Assembly (NCBI GenBank): GCA_021806225.1
Contig: JAJZXW010000033.1
Coordinates: forward strand, 1-64,000
From: Nitrospirota bacterium
GTDB lineage: Bacteria > Nitrospirota > Leptospirillia > Leptospirillales > Leptospirillaceae
DNA length: 64,000 bases
Direction: 5' to 3'
A program made the translations under genes and the position numbers. Positions 47,940-57,115 of the stretch are shown here, one piece after another. The notes below the pieces were generated by a model that saw only the letters and a program-made list of their open reading frames with translations, ran no database searches and was not told the origin of the DNA. The stretch's first letter is position 1. Every line of letters starts with the position of its first letter.

Positions 47940-48364
47940 CCCGGGGCGTGTCCTTTCCGGAGGCCCTTGCGAGAGAGATTCTGGATCACTGCCTGTCCGT
48001 AAGACCGGAGGAAGGATGCGGCCTTGTCGCCGCGGACGGATCAGGAAGGCCGGTGGCCATTCTTCCCGTTGCCAATGCCCTTCACTCTCCGGTCAGATAC
48101 CAGATGGACACCCGCGAACAGTTCGATGCCATGAAGCGTCTCCGCCGGGAGGGCTGGTCTCTCTTTGCCATCTTCCATTCCCACCCCCATTCCGAGCCGT
48201 CGCCGTCCCCGACGGACATCCGGCTGGCCTTCTACCCCGATTGCTACTATCTCATCGCCGGTCTGGGCACCGATCAGCCTGTTCTCCGATGTTTTTCGAT
48301 CGTGGAGGGAGTGGTAACCGAGCATTCCCTGTCGATCGTAACGGAAGGTGGATCGCGGTCTTGA
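47918..48364 (+). CDS. JAMM/MPN+ metalloprotease (Mec/CysO peptidase-like)
   Basis: PEEGCGLVA and FHSHPHSEPSPSPTDI (JAMM motif). Confidence 0.9.
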   Translation: MPDSRPLTRGVSFPEALAREILDHCLSVRPEEGCGLVAADGSGRPVAILPVANALHSPVRYQMDTREQFDAMKRLRREGWSLFAIFHSHPHSEPSPSPTDIRLAFYPDCYYLIAGLGTDQPVLRCFSIVEGVVTEHSLSIVTEGGSRS

Positions 48365-48438
48365 TTGACCACCGGCCGTGACTGGAATATCCTTTTTCTG
48401 CTGAACGAGGGGGGATTTCCAATAAAGCCGGAGGACCC

Positions 48439-49125
48439 ATGCCCAAAAAGATACTTCTGATCGAGGACGACCCTGACATCGCCGGTCTCATTCTCCACTA
48501 CCTCAAGGCGGAGCATTTCGATGTGGAGCATGTCTCCGATGGGACCGCCGGTTTCGCAGCCGTCAGGCGGACTCGGCCCGACCTGGTCCTTCTCGACCTC
48601 ATGCTTCCGGGGCTCGATGGCTTGGCTGTGAACCGAATGATCAAACAGGATCCCAAGATCGCCGGGATCCCAGTGGTCATCGTCACCGCGAAGGGAGAGG
48701 AGACGGACCGGGTGGTGGGGCTCGAAATGGGGGCGGACGATTATGTGGTCAAGCCTTTTCATCCCAAGGAGCTGGTGGCCCGGGTCAAGGCGGTCCTGCG
48801 GCGGAGGGAGGCACTCGCCGCCCCTGCCGACAGGCTTTCGATCGGTCCCGTCTCCATCGATGCCGCTCGCCATGAAGCCCTGTTCGAAGGGGTTCCGGTC
48901 TCACTGACTGCCAAGGAGTTTGATCTTCTTTTCGCCCTCATGCGGCAGGCCGGCCGGGTCATGGACCGGAACGCCCTCCTTGACACTGTCTGGGGGGGGG
49001 ACTACGAGGGGACCGACCGGACGGTCGATGTCCATGTCAGGCGCCTTCGGAAAAAAATGGGGGCCACGGCCTCTTGGGTCGAAACGGTGAAGCAGATCGG
49101 ATACCGCTTCCGGGAAGAGGGATAG
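48439..49125 (+). CDS. OmpR/PhoB-family response regulator
   Basis: LLIEDDPDIAGLI, DLVLLDLMLPGLDG, winged-helix C-terminus DVHVRRLRKKMG. Confidence 0.95.
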   Translation: MPKKILLIEDDPDIAGLILHYLKAEHFDVEHVSDGTAGFAAVRRTRPDLVLLDLMLPGLDGLAVNRMIKQDPKIAGIPVVIVTAKGEETDRVVGLEMGADDYVVKPFHPKELVARVKAVLRRREALAAPADRLSIGPVSIDAARHEALFEGVPVSLTAKEFDLLFALMRQAGRVMDRNALLDTVWGGDYEGTDRTVDVHVRRLRKKMGATASWVETVKQIGYRFREEG

Positions 49126-49134
49126 GTCGTCGCG

Positions 49135-50499
49135 TTGAGCTTTCAAACTTTTGTTCTCGCGACGGGTGGCGCCTCCTTCCTGCTTGGTCTTCTTTTTGAG
49201 GCCCTGTCCGGCCAGACCTCCCTCCGCATTCTTCTCTTCGCAGTGGCGACGACCGTTCTGCTTTTTTCCGTTCGGACGATTCGGCGTACCATCGGCCGCC
49301 AGAGTGCCTCCGCTCTCCAAAACCCCCTCACCATCAAGGCCCAGGGGGTCTTCGACGATCTCTTTGACCCGATGCTCAACGGTCTCATCCGTCTTCTGAG
49401 GGATAAGAACGAAGTCACGGCGCGTCTTGCAGAGGTCGCAAGCCGATTCGATGGGGTTCTGGAGCATATGGTAGAAGGCGTTGCCGTCACATCTCCGAAT
49501 GCCCAGATTCTTCTTGTCAACGCCGCTTTTGGACGAATCCTGGAGGTTCCACCGACGGAGGCGGTAGGAAACCGCCTTGGGCTCGTAATCCGTGATGTGG
49601 CCATCCACCAGCTGGTGGAGGAGGTCTTCAGGACCCGGGCAAAGGTCGTTCGGGAAATCGAGGTTTCCGGAGGAGGAAAGAAAAAGACCCTGAATGTGGT
49701 GGCGACCGTTTCCGAAACGAGAGATGGCTCTGGCAAGAGCTATGGAATCTTTCTCTTCTACGACATGACCACCATCCGCGGTCTCGAGCGGATCCGCAAG
49801 GACTTCGTGGCCAATGTCTCACATGAAATCCGGACACCCCTGACTTCCATCCGGGGCTATGCCGAGGCGCTGACCGACGGAGCCCTTTCCGATCCCGAGC
49901 TTTCGCGGAAATTTCTCGGGATCATCTCCGATCAGGCCGATCGCCTCTCGCGTATGGTGAACGATCTCCTGGAGCTCTCCCGCCTTGAATCGGGAACGGT
50001 CGAATTGCGACTTGGCGAGATCGAACTCGGAGCCCAGACCGACCGGATGCAGGAGGTTTTTTCCTCCCGGCTCCGGGATCGGAGCATGCAATTGAGAGCC
50101 GATTTCCCCCGACCCTTTCGGTACGTCTCCGACGAGTCCCTGATCGAACTCGTCCTGACCAATCTTCTCGACAATGCCATCAAATACTCTTCCCCGGGCC
50201 GGGAGGTCCGGATTCTGGCCGAACAAAACGAGGGGATCGTGACGATCGGCGTGAGCGACAACGGGCCGGGGATTCCTCGCGAGGAACTGCCCCGTGTCTT
50301 CGAGCGTTTCTACCGGGTGGACCGCTCCCGGAGCTCCAACATTTCAGGAACGGGCCTCGGGCTGTCGATCGTCCGGCATGTGGCGACGATTTTGAAAGGG
50401 CGAGTCGAGATCAGGAGCGAGCCCGGCCAAGGGACGACCGTTTCCCTGCATCTACCCCAAAAAGTGGCCCGCGTCTCGGATTCCCCTCCGAATTCCTGA
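49135..50499 (+). CDS. PhoR-like PAS sensor histidine kinase
   Basis: H-box FVANVSHEIRTPLTSIRGY, NLLDNAIKYS, GVSDNGPGIP, GTGLGLSIV. Confidence 0.95.
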   Translation: MSFQTFVLATGGASFLLGLLFEALSGQTSLRILLFAVATTVLLFSVRTIRRTIGRQSASALQNPLTIKAQGVFDDLFDPMLNGLIRLLRDKNEVTARLAEVASRFDGVLEHMVEGVAVTSPNAQILLVNAAFGRILEVPPTEAVGNRLGLVIRDVAIHQLVEEVFRTRAKVVREIEVSGGGKKKTLNVVATVSETRDGSGKSYGIFLFYDMTTIRGLERIRKDFVANVSHEIRTPLTSIRGYAEALTDGALSDPELSRKFLGIISDQADRLSRMVNDLLELSRLESGTVELRLGEIELGAQTDRMQEVFSSRLRDRSMQLRADFPRPFRYVSDESLIELVLTNLLDNAIKYSSPGREVRILAEQNEGIVTIGVSDNGPGIPREELPRVFERFYRVDRSRSSNISGTGLGLSIVRHVATILKGRVEIRSEPGQGTTVSLHLPQKVARVSDSPPNS

Positions 50500-50683
50500 G
50501 GAGCGTCTCTTCACGAGCAATGACGCCCTGATCGAAGGCCAGGCAACGGTGACCGCCCTGTCTCAAACCATCAAAACCTGTCGGAATCAAGGTCGGGAAG
50601 CCTGTCAGGTTGCTGTTTCCCTTGCCATTTGTTACGGTGGGCCGGAGAAGACCGTTACTGACACACTTTGAAGGAGGTGTTCC

Positions 50684-51709
50684 ATGCGTCTGGGCATGAT
50701 CGGATTGGGAAGGATGGGAGCCAACATGGTCCGTCGCCTCAGCAGGGGAGGGATCGAGGTGGTTGCCTACAGCCACACGGCTTCGGCCGTCGAGGCCCTG
50801 AGTCGTGAGACGGGCTGCCTCGGAGCGATCTCTCTGGCCGACCTGCTCTCGAAGCTCCCGTCGCCCCGGATCGTCTGGCTCATGATTCCGGCAGGGGCGA
50901 CCGATGCGCAGATTCATGAGATCGTTCCTCTCCTGGCGAAGGGAGATATTCTTATCGATGGAGGAAACTCCTATTACCACGACGATATCAGGCGTGCCCG
51001 GGAACTCGCTCCAAAGGGTATCCATTATGTGGACGTGGGGACAAGCGGCGGTGTTTGGGGGCTTGAGCGGGGCTATTGCCAGATGATCGGTGGCGAGGCG
51101 GAGGTGGTGGCGTCCCTCGACCCGATCTTCCGGACGCTCGCTCCCGGACGGACGGCGGCGTCACCGACCCCCGAACGTGCGAATGCGGGTCGCAAGGGCA
51201 CGGCGGAGGAGGGCTATCTTCATTGCGGACCGGCCGGGGCGGGCCATTTCGTCAAGATGGTCCACAACGGGATCGAGTATGGGCTGATGGCCGCCTATGC
51301 CGAAGGATTCAATATTCTGAAAAACGCCAATATCGGAACGAGGTCCCATGAAGTCGACGCCGAAACGGCTCCGCTCCGTAATCCCGAGCAATACAGCTAC
51401 GACATGAAGATAGAGGATATCGCAGAGCTCTGGCGAAGAGGGAGCGTGGTGGCCTCCTGGCTGCTCGATCTGTCCGCCTCGGAGCTCGCCCGGGATCCTG
51501 ACCTGGGGGCCTTCCATGGCCGGGTCTCCGATTCGGGGGAGGGCCGCTGGACAGTTTCGGCGGCCATCGACGAAGGCGTTCCCGCCCCTGTACTGGCGAC
51601 CGCGCTCTTTTCGAGGTTTGCGTCCCAGGGAAAGTCCGACTTCGCCGACAAGATCCTTTCGGCCATGCGGCATGCATTCGGGGGCCATGTGGAAAAGTCC
51701 TCCTCCTGA
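50684..51709 (+). CDS. gnd: 6-phosphogluconate dehydrogenase, decarboxylating
   Basis: MIGLGRMGANMVRRL, DGGNSYYHDD, DVGTSGGVWGLERGYCQMIGG, VKMVHNGIEYG. Confidence 0.96.
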   Translation: MRLGMIGLGRMGANMVRRLSRGGIEVVAYSHTASAVEALSRETGCLGAISLADLLSKLPSPRIVWLMIPAGATDAQIHEIVPLLAKGDILIDGGNSYYHDDIRRARELAPKGIHYVDVGTSGGVWGLERGYCQMIGGEAEVVASLDPIFRTLAPGRTAASPTPERANAGRKGTAEEGYLHCGPAGAGHFVKMVHNGIEYGLMAAYAEGFNILKNANIGTRSHEVDAETAPLRNPEQYSYDMKIEDIAELWRRGSVVASWLLDLSASELARDPDLGAFHGRVSDSGEGRWTVSAAIDEGVPAPVLATALFSRFASQGKSDFADKILSAMRHAFGGHVEKSSS

Positions 51710-51850
51710 TTGCGCGATGAGGGGGAGGGAACTCCTTCCCCTCATCGCCTCACATTTTTTTGAACGATTTCCGGCTTTGAATCTTCTCCCTTTTTGCTCC
51801 TGATCCCTCAGAGCCCTCAAAAATCAACTTCCCCTCCTTTTGCCTCACTG

Positions 51851-51879
51851 TTGACAGATTTTTTTGTGTTCAATATTAT
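51851..51879 (+). promoter_or_regulatory. Sigma70-type promoter upstream of the duplicated genes
   Basis: TTGACA - 17 bp - TATTAT. Confidence 0.7.
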
Positions 51880-51952
51880 AGACACAACATTCTTTTTAAG
51901 TGACAAAAGTCTTGTTTTTTGGGGCAAGTCCAAATGTCAGGAAGGAGATATT

Positions 51953-52522
51953 GTGGCTAACCGTTTTCTGGAAATTGAGGATCGGGCATTTCTGACGCCC
52001 TCTGCCCCCATGGGAGGCGTGGTCCTGCCCGATTCCGGCCATGGCCTTGTGATGGGAAGGATCGTGGCGGAAGAGTCGGCCATTGAGGAGGCTGCCCGAA
52101 AGATTGCAGGGGCCAAAAACCCGACGATCTTTCCCGGACCTCTTGTTCTCTGGAAATCGACCCCGGAGTCCGTCCGGATGGCGGAGGCGGTATTGCGTCT
52201 GTCCCAGGCGGGATCCATGAAGATCATTCCCATGGCGGACTACCGACCAAAATATCCCAAAATTGATCCTGAAGAAGAGATCAATCCAAGTCATCCCAAC
52301 CTCACCATCTGGCACAACAAGATCGATGTATGCCTTTTTGTCGGTGTTCACTGCCATTATTCCAATATTGCCCTCAAGATCATCCGGGGCGGGACCAGCT
52401 GCTATACCATCGCCCTCTGCTCCTATGCCGGGGATGACGAAGCCCATCTGACGATCCGGGATCTGACTCCCGGGACGGTCGATCAAATCGCCGCTGCGGT
52501 GGCAAGGATGAGAAAAGGCTAG
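51953..52522 (+). CDS. CODH/ACS epsilon- or POR epsilon-subunit-like protein, copy 1
   Basis: GTG start with AGGAAGGAG; NLTIWHNKIDVCLFVGVHCHYSNIALKIIRGGTSCYTIALCSYAGDDEA. Confidence 0.6.
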   Translation: MANRFLEIEDRAFLTPSAPMGGVVLPDSGHGLVMGRIVAEESAIEEAARKIAGAKNPTIFPGPLVLWKSTPESVRMAEAVLRLSQAGSMKIIPMADYRPKYPKIDPEEEINPSHPNLTIWHNKIDVCLFVGVHCHYSNIALKIIRGGTSCYTIALCSYAGDDEAHLTIRDLTPGTVDQIAAAVARMRKG

Positions 52523-52574
52523 GGCTGTGTCGGGAATGTTCGTTATAGTGAGCACATGAAAAGAGGTTCGAGAG

Positions 52575-52904
52575 ATGGAAAACAGGGAAAAGGATGTCGC
52601 GGCGGTTCCTGATATTGATGCGGAGAAGATTTTTTCCGTATGGGTCGACGAGGGAGGACGCCCCCAGTTTTTCGATCAGCCGTTTTCCGACATTCCTCCT
52701 CGGTTTTTTGTGCATGTTGACGCTCAAAGAGCGCATTTGCCGAGCGATTATATCCTCGTCTCAACTCTCGAAGGCCTTTTTTTCGGCCAAGCTGGTGAGG
52801 ATCCTTCCTCCGTCCTCATTGGCGATCGTACCCTGCTCATCGAATCTCCGCTTCTTATTTTGGGAGTCGTGATCGCCGGCTTCGAGTGGTTCACCCTTCC
52901 CTGA
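52575..52904 (+). CDS. Hypothetical protein (109 aa)
   Basis: ORF between the paralogs, compact intergenic spacing. Confidence 0.55.
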   Translation: MENREKDVAAVPDIDAEKIFSVWVDEGGRPQFFDQPFSDIPPRFFVHVDAQRAHLPSDYILVSTLEGLFFGQAGEDPSSVLIGDRTLLIESPLLILGVVIAGFEWFTLP

Positions 52905-52952
52905 AACCAGTATTCGCTGTTCTTGCAAAGGACGGCCCAAGAAAGGATTGTC

Positions 52953-53534
52953 ATGTCTCACGGATTGCTGCCCCCCGGACCGGCCGGGCTTCTTCCTCCT
53001 TCCGCCACCGCAATGGGTCTCGAGCTTCCGGTCGAAGGGACCGGCGCCGTGGAGGGACGTATACTTCCCGAGGCCCTGGTTCTTGAGGAAACAGCCCGGA
53101 AGCTGGCCAATGCGAAAGTTCCCACATTTTTTCCAGGGCCCATGGTCCTCTGGGAGTTTTCGGAGGAGTCGCGTCGCGTGGCCGATGCCGTACTCGAGGT
53201 TGCCCAGTCTAATGGGATCCGGATCATTCCCATGCCGGACTACCGCCCAAAGTATCCAAAGATAGAACCTGAGTCGGAAATCAACCCAAACCATCCCAAT
53301 CTGACTATCTGGCACAACAAGATCGATGTATGCCTTTTTGTCGGTGTTCACTGCCACTATTCCAATATCGCCCTCAAAATCATCCGGGGCGGGACCAGCT
53401 GCTATACCATCGCCCTCTGCTCCTACGCCGGGGACGAGGAGGCGAATCTGACGGTTCGTGACCTTTCGGCCCCCAAAATCATCGAGATTGGGCGGCTCAT
53501 CCACAAGATGAAGACGAATTCCCGGAGAGGATAG
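52953..53534 (+). CDS. CODH/ACS epsilon- or POR epsilon-subunit-like protein, copy 2
   Basis: Paralog of 51953-52522; identical IWHNKIDVCLFVGVHCHYSNIALKIIRGGTSCYTIALCSYAGD block. Confidence 0.6.
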   Translation: MSHGLLPPGPAGLLPPSATAMGLELPVEGTGAVEGRILPEALVLEETARKLANAKVPTFFPGPMVLWEFSEESRRVADAVLEVAQSNGIRIIPMPDYRPKYPKIEPESEINPNHPNLTIWHNKIDVCLFVGVHCHYSNIALKIIRGGTSCYTIALCSYAGDEEANLTVRDLSAPKIIEIGRLIHKMKTNSRRG

Positions 53535-53566
53535 AGCCGACTCCGGACGGCTTGGCCATGAAGCGG

Positions 53567-53599
53567 GGGCCGGTCCCTTCCGGGATCGGCCCTATTTTT
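53567..53599 (+). terminator. Rho-independent terminator-like hairpin
   Basis: GGGCCGGTCCC TTCC GGGATCGGCCC TATTTTT. Confidence 0.7.
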
Positions 53600-53761
53600 G
53601 TGGGAGCTTCCGGCCAGGGGATCCTTCCTGTCATCAGGAGAAAACCGTTCGTTTTGAGGTATGATGGATCCGGCAGGTGAATTCCCGCGGTCTGGATGGC
53701 TTGAAGGGTCATCTTCGGACCCCGGGCAGAAGGAGGACTGGGACAGCGTCGGGAGAACGGC

Positions 53762-56700
53762 TTGGTCCATCTTTACGAAAGCCAGAGACTTGAGGTCCTG
53801 GGCGACATGTTTGTCGAGCGCCTGGCCGGCTGGGGACGGGATGGACTTCTCGACCCTTTTTGCCCCGAAACGGTCATTCCCCAGAATCCGGTCATCGGGC
53901 GCTGGCTTTCCTATCACCTGGCCAGTCGAACGGGCATCTCCGCGGGACTCTCTTTTCCGCTGGCCGGACGGTTCATCCGGTCGCTTCTGGACAGATCGTA
54001 CGGAGATCCTCTCCGTCCGACCCATTTTGAGAAGGGGAACCTCCTTCTCCGACTCTTCGAAATCCTTCCTGGTCTGATCGTTCGTCCCTCATTTCTGGAG
54101 GTGCGGGGGTTCCTGGGACGGGGGATGACCGACGAGCGCCTCTACGAGCTTTCTGCCGTTCTCGCCGACCTCTACGACCGGTCCATGATTTATCGCCCCG
54201 ATCTTCTTCTCGGATGGGAAGAGGGAAAGGATCCGGAGGGGTGGCCGGCTATCCTTTGGAGAGAACTCTCCGGGCCATCGCGTCCCCTTCACCGGGCCAG
54301 GATGATGGAGGCCTTTTTTCGGACGGGGGGCAAGGCCACCGCCCCCCATCTCCCCCGCCGGCTCTCCCTCTTCGGATTGACCGGAATGGCTCCCCGGGAC
54401 CTCCTTTTTTTCCGGACCCTGGGAGAGGCGGATCTTTGCGAGGTCCATCTCTATTTTCTGAATCCCTGCGAAGAATTCTGGGGGGATATCGTTCCCTCCC
54501 GGGTAAAGGAGCGGGCGTCATCGGAAAAAGGGGCCACCATGGAGACGGGAGCCCCCCTGCTCGCCTCCTGGGGGGAGCCATTCCGGAACATCCACCAGAG
54601 TCTCGCCGATCTCCCTCTCACGGATCGCCTCTTTCCCTCCTCGCCTTCCACCCTTCTCGGCTCTCTTCAGGAGGATCTCCGGACCCTCTCGGATCGGGGA
54701 GCCCGTGTTCGGGAAGGCTCCCTGGAGAAAGAGGTGGTCCCGCTGCAAGACCGCTCCCTCGAGGTGGTCTCCTGCCCGAGTCCGGTCCGGGAAATCGAGA
54801 TGCTGAAGGATCGCCTGTTCGCGCTCTTCTCGGAAATCCCCGGTCTTTCCCCCGAAGATGTGGTGGTCCTGGCTCCCGATATTGGACGGTATGCAGGAGT
54901 CATTCGATCGGTCTTTGGAGCGGAGGGAAGAGGGGATGCCGGAAAAGAGCGCGAACCGGAGATTCCCTTCGTCATCTCCGACCGGAAAGAGTTGCTCGAG
55001 GAGCCGGCGTTCGAGGCCCTTCTGCTCCTTCTGCGTCTTCCCCGGATGCGTCTGCCAGCCCCTCTGGCCTTTCGCCTCCTCTCTGTTCCCGTCCTCGCCG
55101 AAAAGTTCGGACTTGCCGGCATCCTCCCATCCAGACTCCAGGAGATTCTTCGGGAATCAGGGTTCCGCTGGGGGGTGAACGGATCGGACCGGCCCGCCCC
55201 CTATGCCGGTCGGAAGGAACAGAGCCTTCTGGAGGGACGCGACCGTATCCTTCTTGGGTACGCCTGCGGAGAGGAGCCGCTTCCGAAGGGCTTTCATTTA
55301 CCTCCACTCGCGCTCCCGGAGGATCAGGAGGGCGCGATCGCCGGAGGCATCGCCCGGTTCTCGGAGGCGCTCGACGATCTCCTCGCACGTCTTTCTGAGG
55401 CCCGCCCGGCGTCGCAGTGGCCCCCTCTGCTTCGGGACCTCATCGACGCCTTTTTCCTGCTCGATCCTACCAGAGCCGTGGATCGCGCGCTTGTCGCTCT
55501 GCCGGACCGGCTGGACCGGGATTTTTCAGAGGCCGGGTCATCCATGAGTCTTTCCTCCTCGGTCCTGTCCCGACATCTTGAGAGAATGGCCGGGACGGGC
55601 GACGGAAAGGACCGGTTCCTTGCCGGGGGGGTGACCTTTGGCCGCATGGTCCCTCTCCGCTCCATCCCCTTTCGCGTGGTCTGCCTGGTGGGAATGAACG
55701 ATGCCGACTTTCCCCGGCCAAGTTGGCCCCCGAGCTTCGACTGGCTGGCATCCCATCCCGAACCGGGCGACCGGTCCGCCCGGGAAGATGACAGGACTCT
55801 TTTCCTGGAGGCTCTCCTTTCGGCCCGGGACATCCTGTGGATCAGCTATGTGGGAATCGAGATCCGGGACGGAAGTCACCGGGAGCCTTCCGTCCTGGTC
55901 CGTCAATTGATGGACCAGATTGCCGAAGGGTTTGAAGGCGAGAATGGGCCGATCCTTTCCCAGATCTCTCTCGAGTCGCCGCTCGATCCGCTTTCTCCGG
56001 ACCATTACTCCCGCGAGGCGGATCCCCGCCTCCGAAGCTATTCCCGGGCCTGGCGTAGGGCTCTGGAAACCGCCCGAAGACGGTCCTCCGGGGATCCCGT
56101 CTTTTTCGATCCCGACCTCTCCTGGGGGGCCCCGATGCCGAAAGGAGATCAGGGTGGAGCAGAAGGGGTCGCAATCTCCGATCTTCGCAAATTCATTCGG
56201 GATCCTGCACGCCATTTTCTTGTATGCCAGATGGGTTTTCCTCCTTCGGAGCGAACCTTGCGGCTCGAGGAGGCAGAACCCTTCGTCTCCGATCCGAGCC
56301 GGTCGATCAGCGCTAGGCTTCGCGGTCCGGAGAGCACCCTTCCAGCCCTCCCCTGGCCGCCACTCAGAGAGCTCTTCTCCGGGCGGGTCGACGCGGAGAT
56401 TGACGGCTACAGGGGGGCTCTGGCGGAAAGGCTGGGAATCCGTCTTCCGGAAGGCTCCGCTCCCTTTCCCCGGGAGCGTCTCGACGGGATCTTTCACGGG
56501 GCCCGGATCGCCGGAACGGTCGAGGGGCTTGCCTTCAGGCCGGATGGCGATCGTCTCCTGATCGTCGAGAGGTGGCCGTGGGCCCCATTTCCCGGTGATT
56601 TTCTGGAGGCCTACCTGGTGCATCTTTTGTGCGTCCTGTTCCTTTCCGGTTACAAGGGTTGCGCCCTGACCGGAAAGGGAGGAAAGAAGGAGGCGGAAAA

Positions 56701-57115
56701 GGATCCGTCCAGAATTCCCCTTGCCATCTGGCGGTGGAGCGTGCCCACCCCGGCGGAAGCCGCCCGGCAATTTCTTCGCTGTCTTCGGGCCTACCGGAAG
56801 GGAATGTACGCCCCTCTTCCATTCGACCCGGAAGCCTCCCGGGTTTTTGTCGACACATGGCGCTCGAATGTCGGGCCGGTGGGGAGCCCGGCATGGCGGA
56901 TGGCATCCGACAAGGCCCGGGAGGTTCTGCATGCGTCCCGTGTTCCCTCCTACAATGTCCGGTCGACTTTTTTCGATCCGCGGTCGCGTTCCCCCTTCTG
57001 GGCCGCTCTGGCCTTCTCCGGCCGCGACCTTCCGGGGGAACCCCCCTTCGGTCTCTGGTCCCTGCGACTTTGGGAAGCGCCTCTCGCCACTCTTTCCGAA
57101 GAGGGGACCTCCTGA
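53762..57115 (+). CDS. recC: Exodeoxyribonuclease V gamma subunit
   Basis: Large protein with RecC-like features (CLVGMNDADFPR, LEVVSCPSPVREIEML) immediately upstream of recB. Confidence 0.9.
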   Translation: MVHLYESQRLEVLGDMFVERLAGWGRDGLLDPFCPETVIPQNPVIGRWLSYHLASRTGISAGLSFPLAGRFIRSLLDRSYGDPLRPTHFEKGNLLLRLFEILPGLIVRPSFLEVRGFLGRGMTDERLYELSAVLADLYDRSMIYRPDLLLGWEEGKDPEGWPAILWRELSGPSRPLHRARMMEAFFRTGGKATAPHLPRRLSLFGLTGMAPRDLLFFRTLGEADLCEVHLYFLNPCEEFWGDIVPSRVKERASSEKGATMETGAPLLASWGEPFRNIHQSLADLPLTDRLFPSSPSTLLGSLQEDLRTLSDRGARVREGSLEKEVVPLQDRSLEVVSCPSPVREIEMLKDRLFALFSEIPGLSPEDVVVLAPDIGRYAGVIRSVFGAEGRGDAGKEREPEIPFVISDRKELLEEPAFEALLLLLRLPRMRLPAPLAFRLLSVPVLAEKFGLAGILPSRLQEILRESGFRWGVNGSDRPAPYAGRKEQSLLEGRDRILLGYACGEEPLPKGFHLPPLALPEDQEGAIAGGIARFSEALDDLLARLSEARPASQWPPLLRDLIDAFFLLDPTRAVDRALVALPDRLDRDFSEAGSSMSLSSSVLSRHLERMAGTGDGKDRFLAGGVTFGRMVPLRSIPFRVVCLVGMNDADFPRPSWPPSFDWLASHPEPGDRSAREDDRTLFLEALLSARDILWISYVGIEIRDGSHREPSVLVRQLMDQIAEGFEGENGPILSQISLESPLDPLSPDHYSREADPRLRSYSRAWRRALETARRRSSGDPVFFDPDLSWGAPMPKGDQGGAEGVAISDLRKFIRDPARHFLVCQMGFPPSERTLRLEEAEPFVSDPSRSISARLRGPESTLPALPWPPLRELFSGRVDAEIDGYRGALAERLGIRLPEGSAPFPRERLDGIFHGARIAGTVEGLAFRPDGDRLLIVERWPWAPFPGDFLEAYLVHLLCVLFLSGYKGCALTGKGGKKEAEKDPSRIPLAIWRWSVPTPAEAARQFLRCLRAYRKGMYAPLPFDPEASRVFVDTWRSNVGPVGSPAWRMASDKAREVLHASRVPSYNVRSTFFDPRSRSPFWAALAFSGRDLPGEPPFGLWSLRLWEAPLATLSEEGTS

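Noticed and set aside
56629-57114. N-terminal extension of the recB ORF (1325 aa version)
   Set aside because: Overlaps the recC C-terminus in another frame; true start is MAENPLFELPLSGLRLIEASAGTGKT at 57115.
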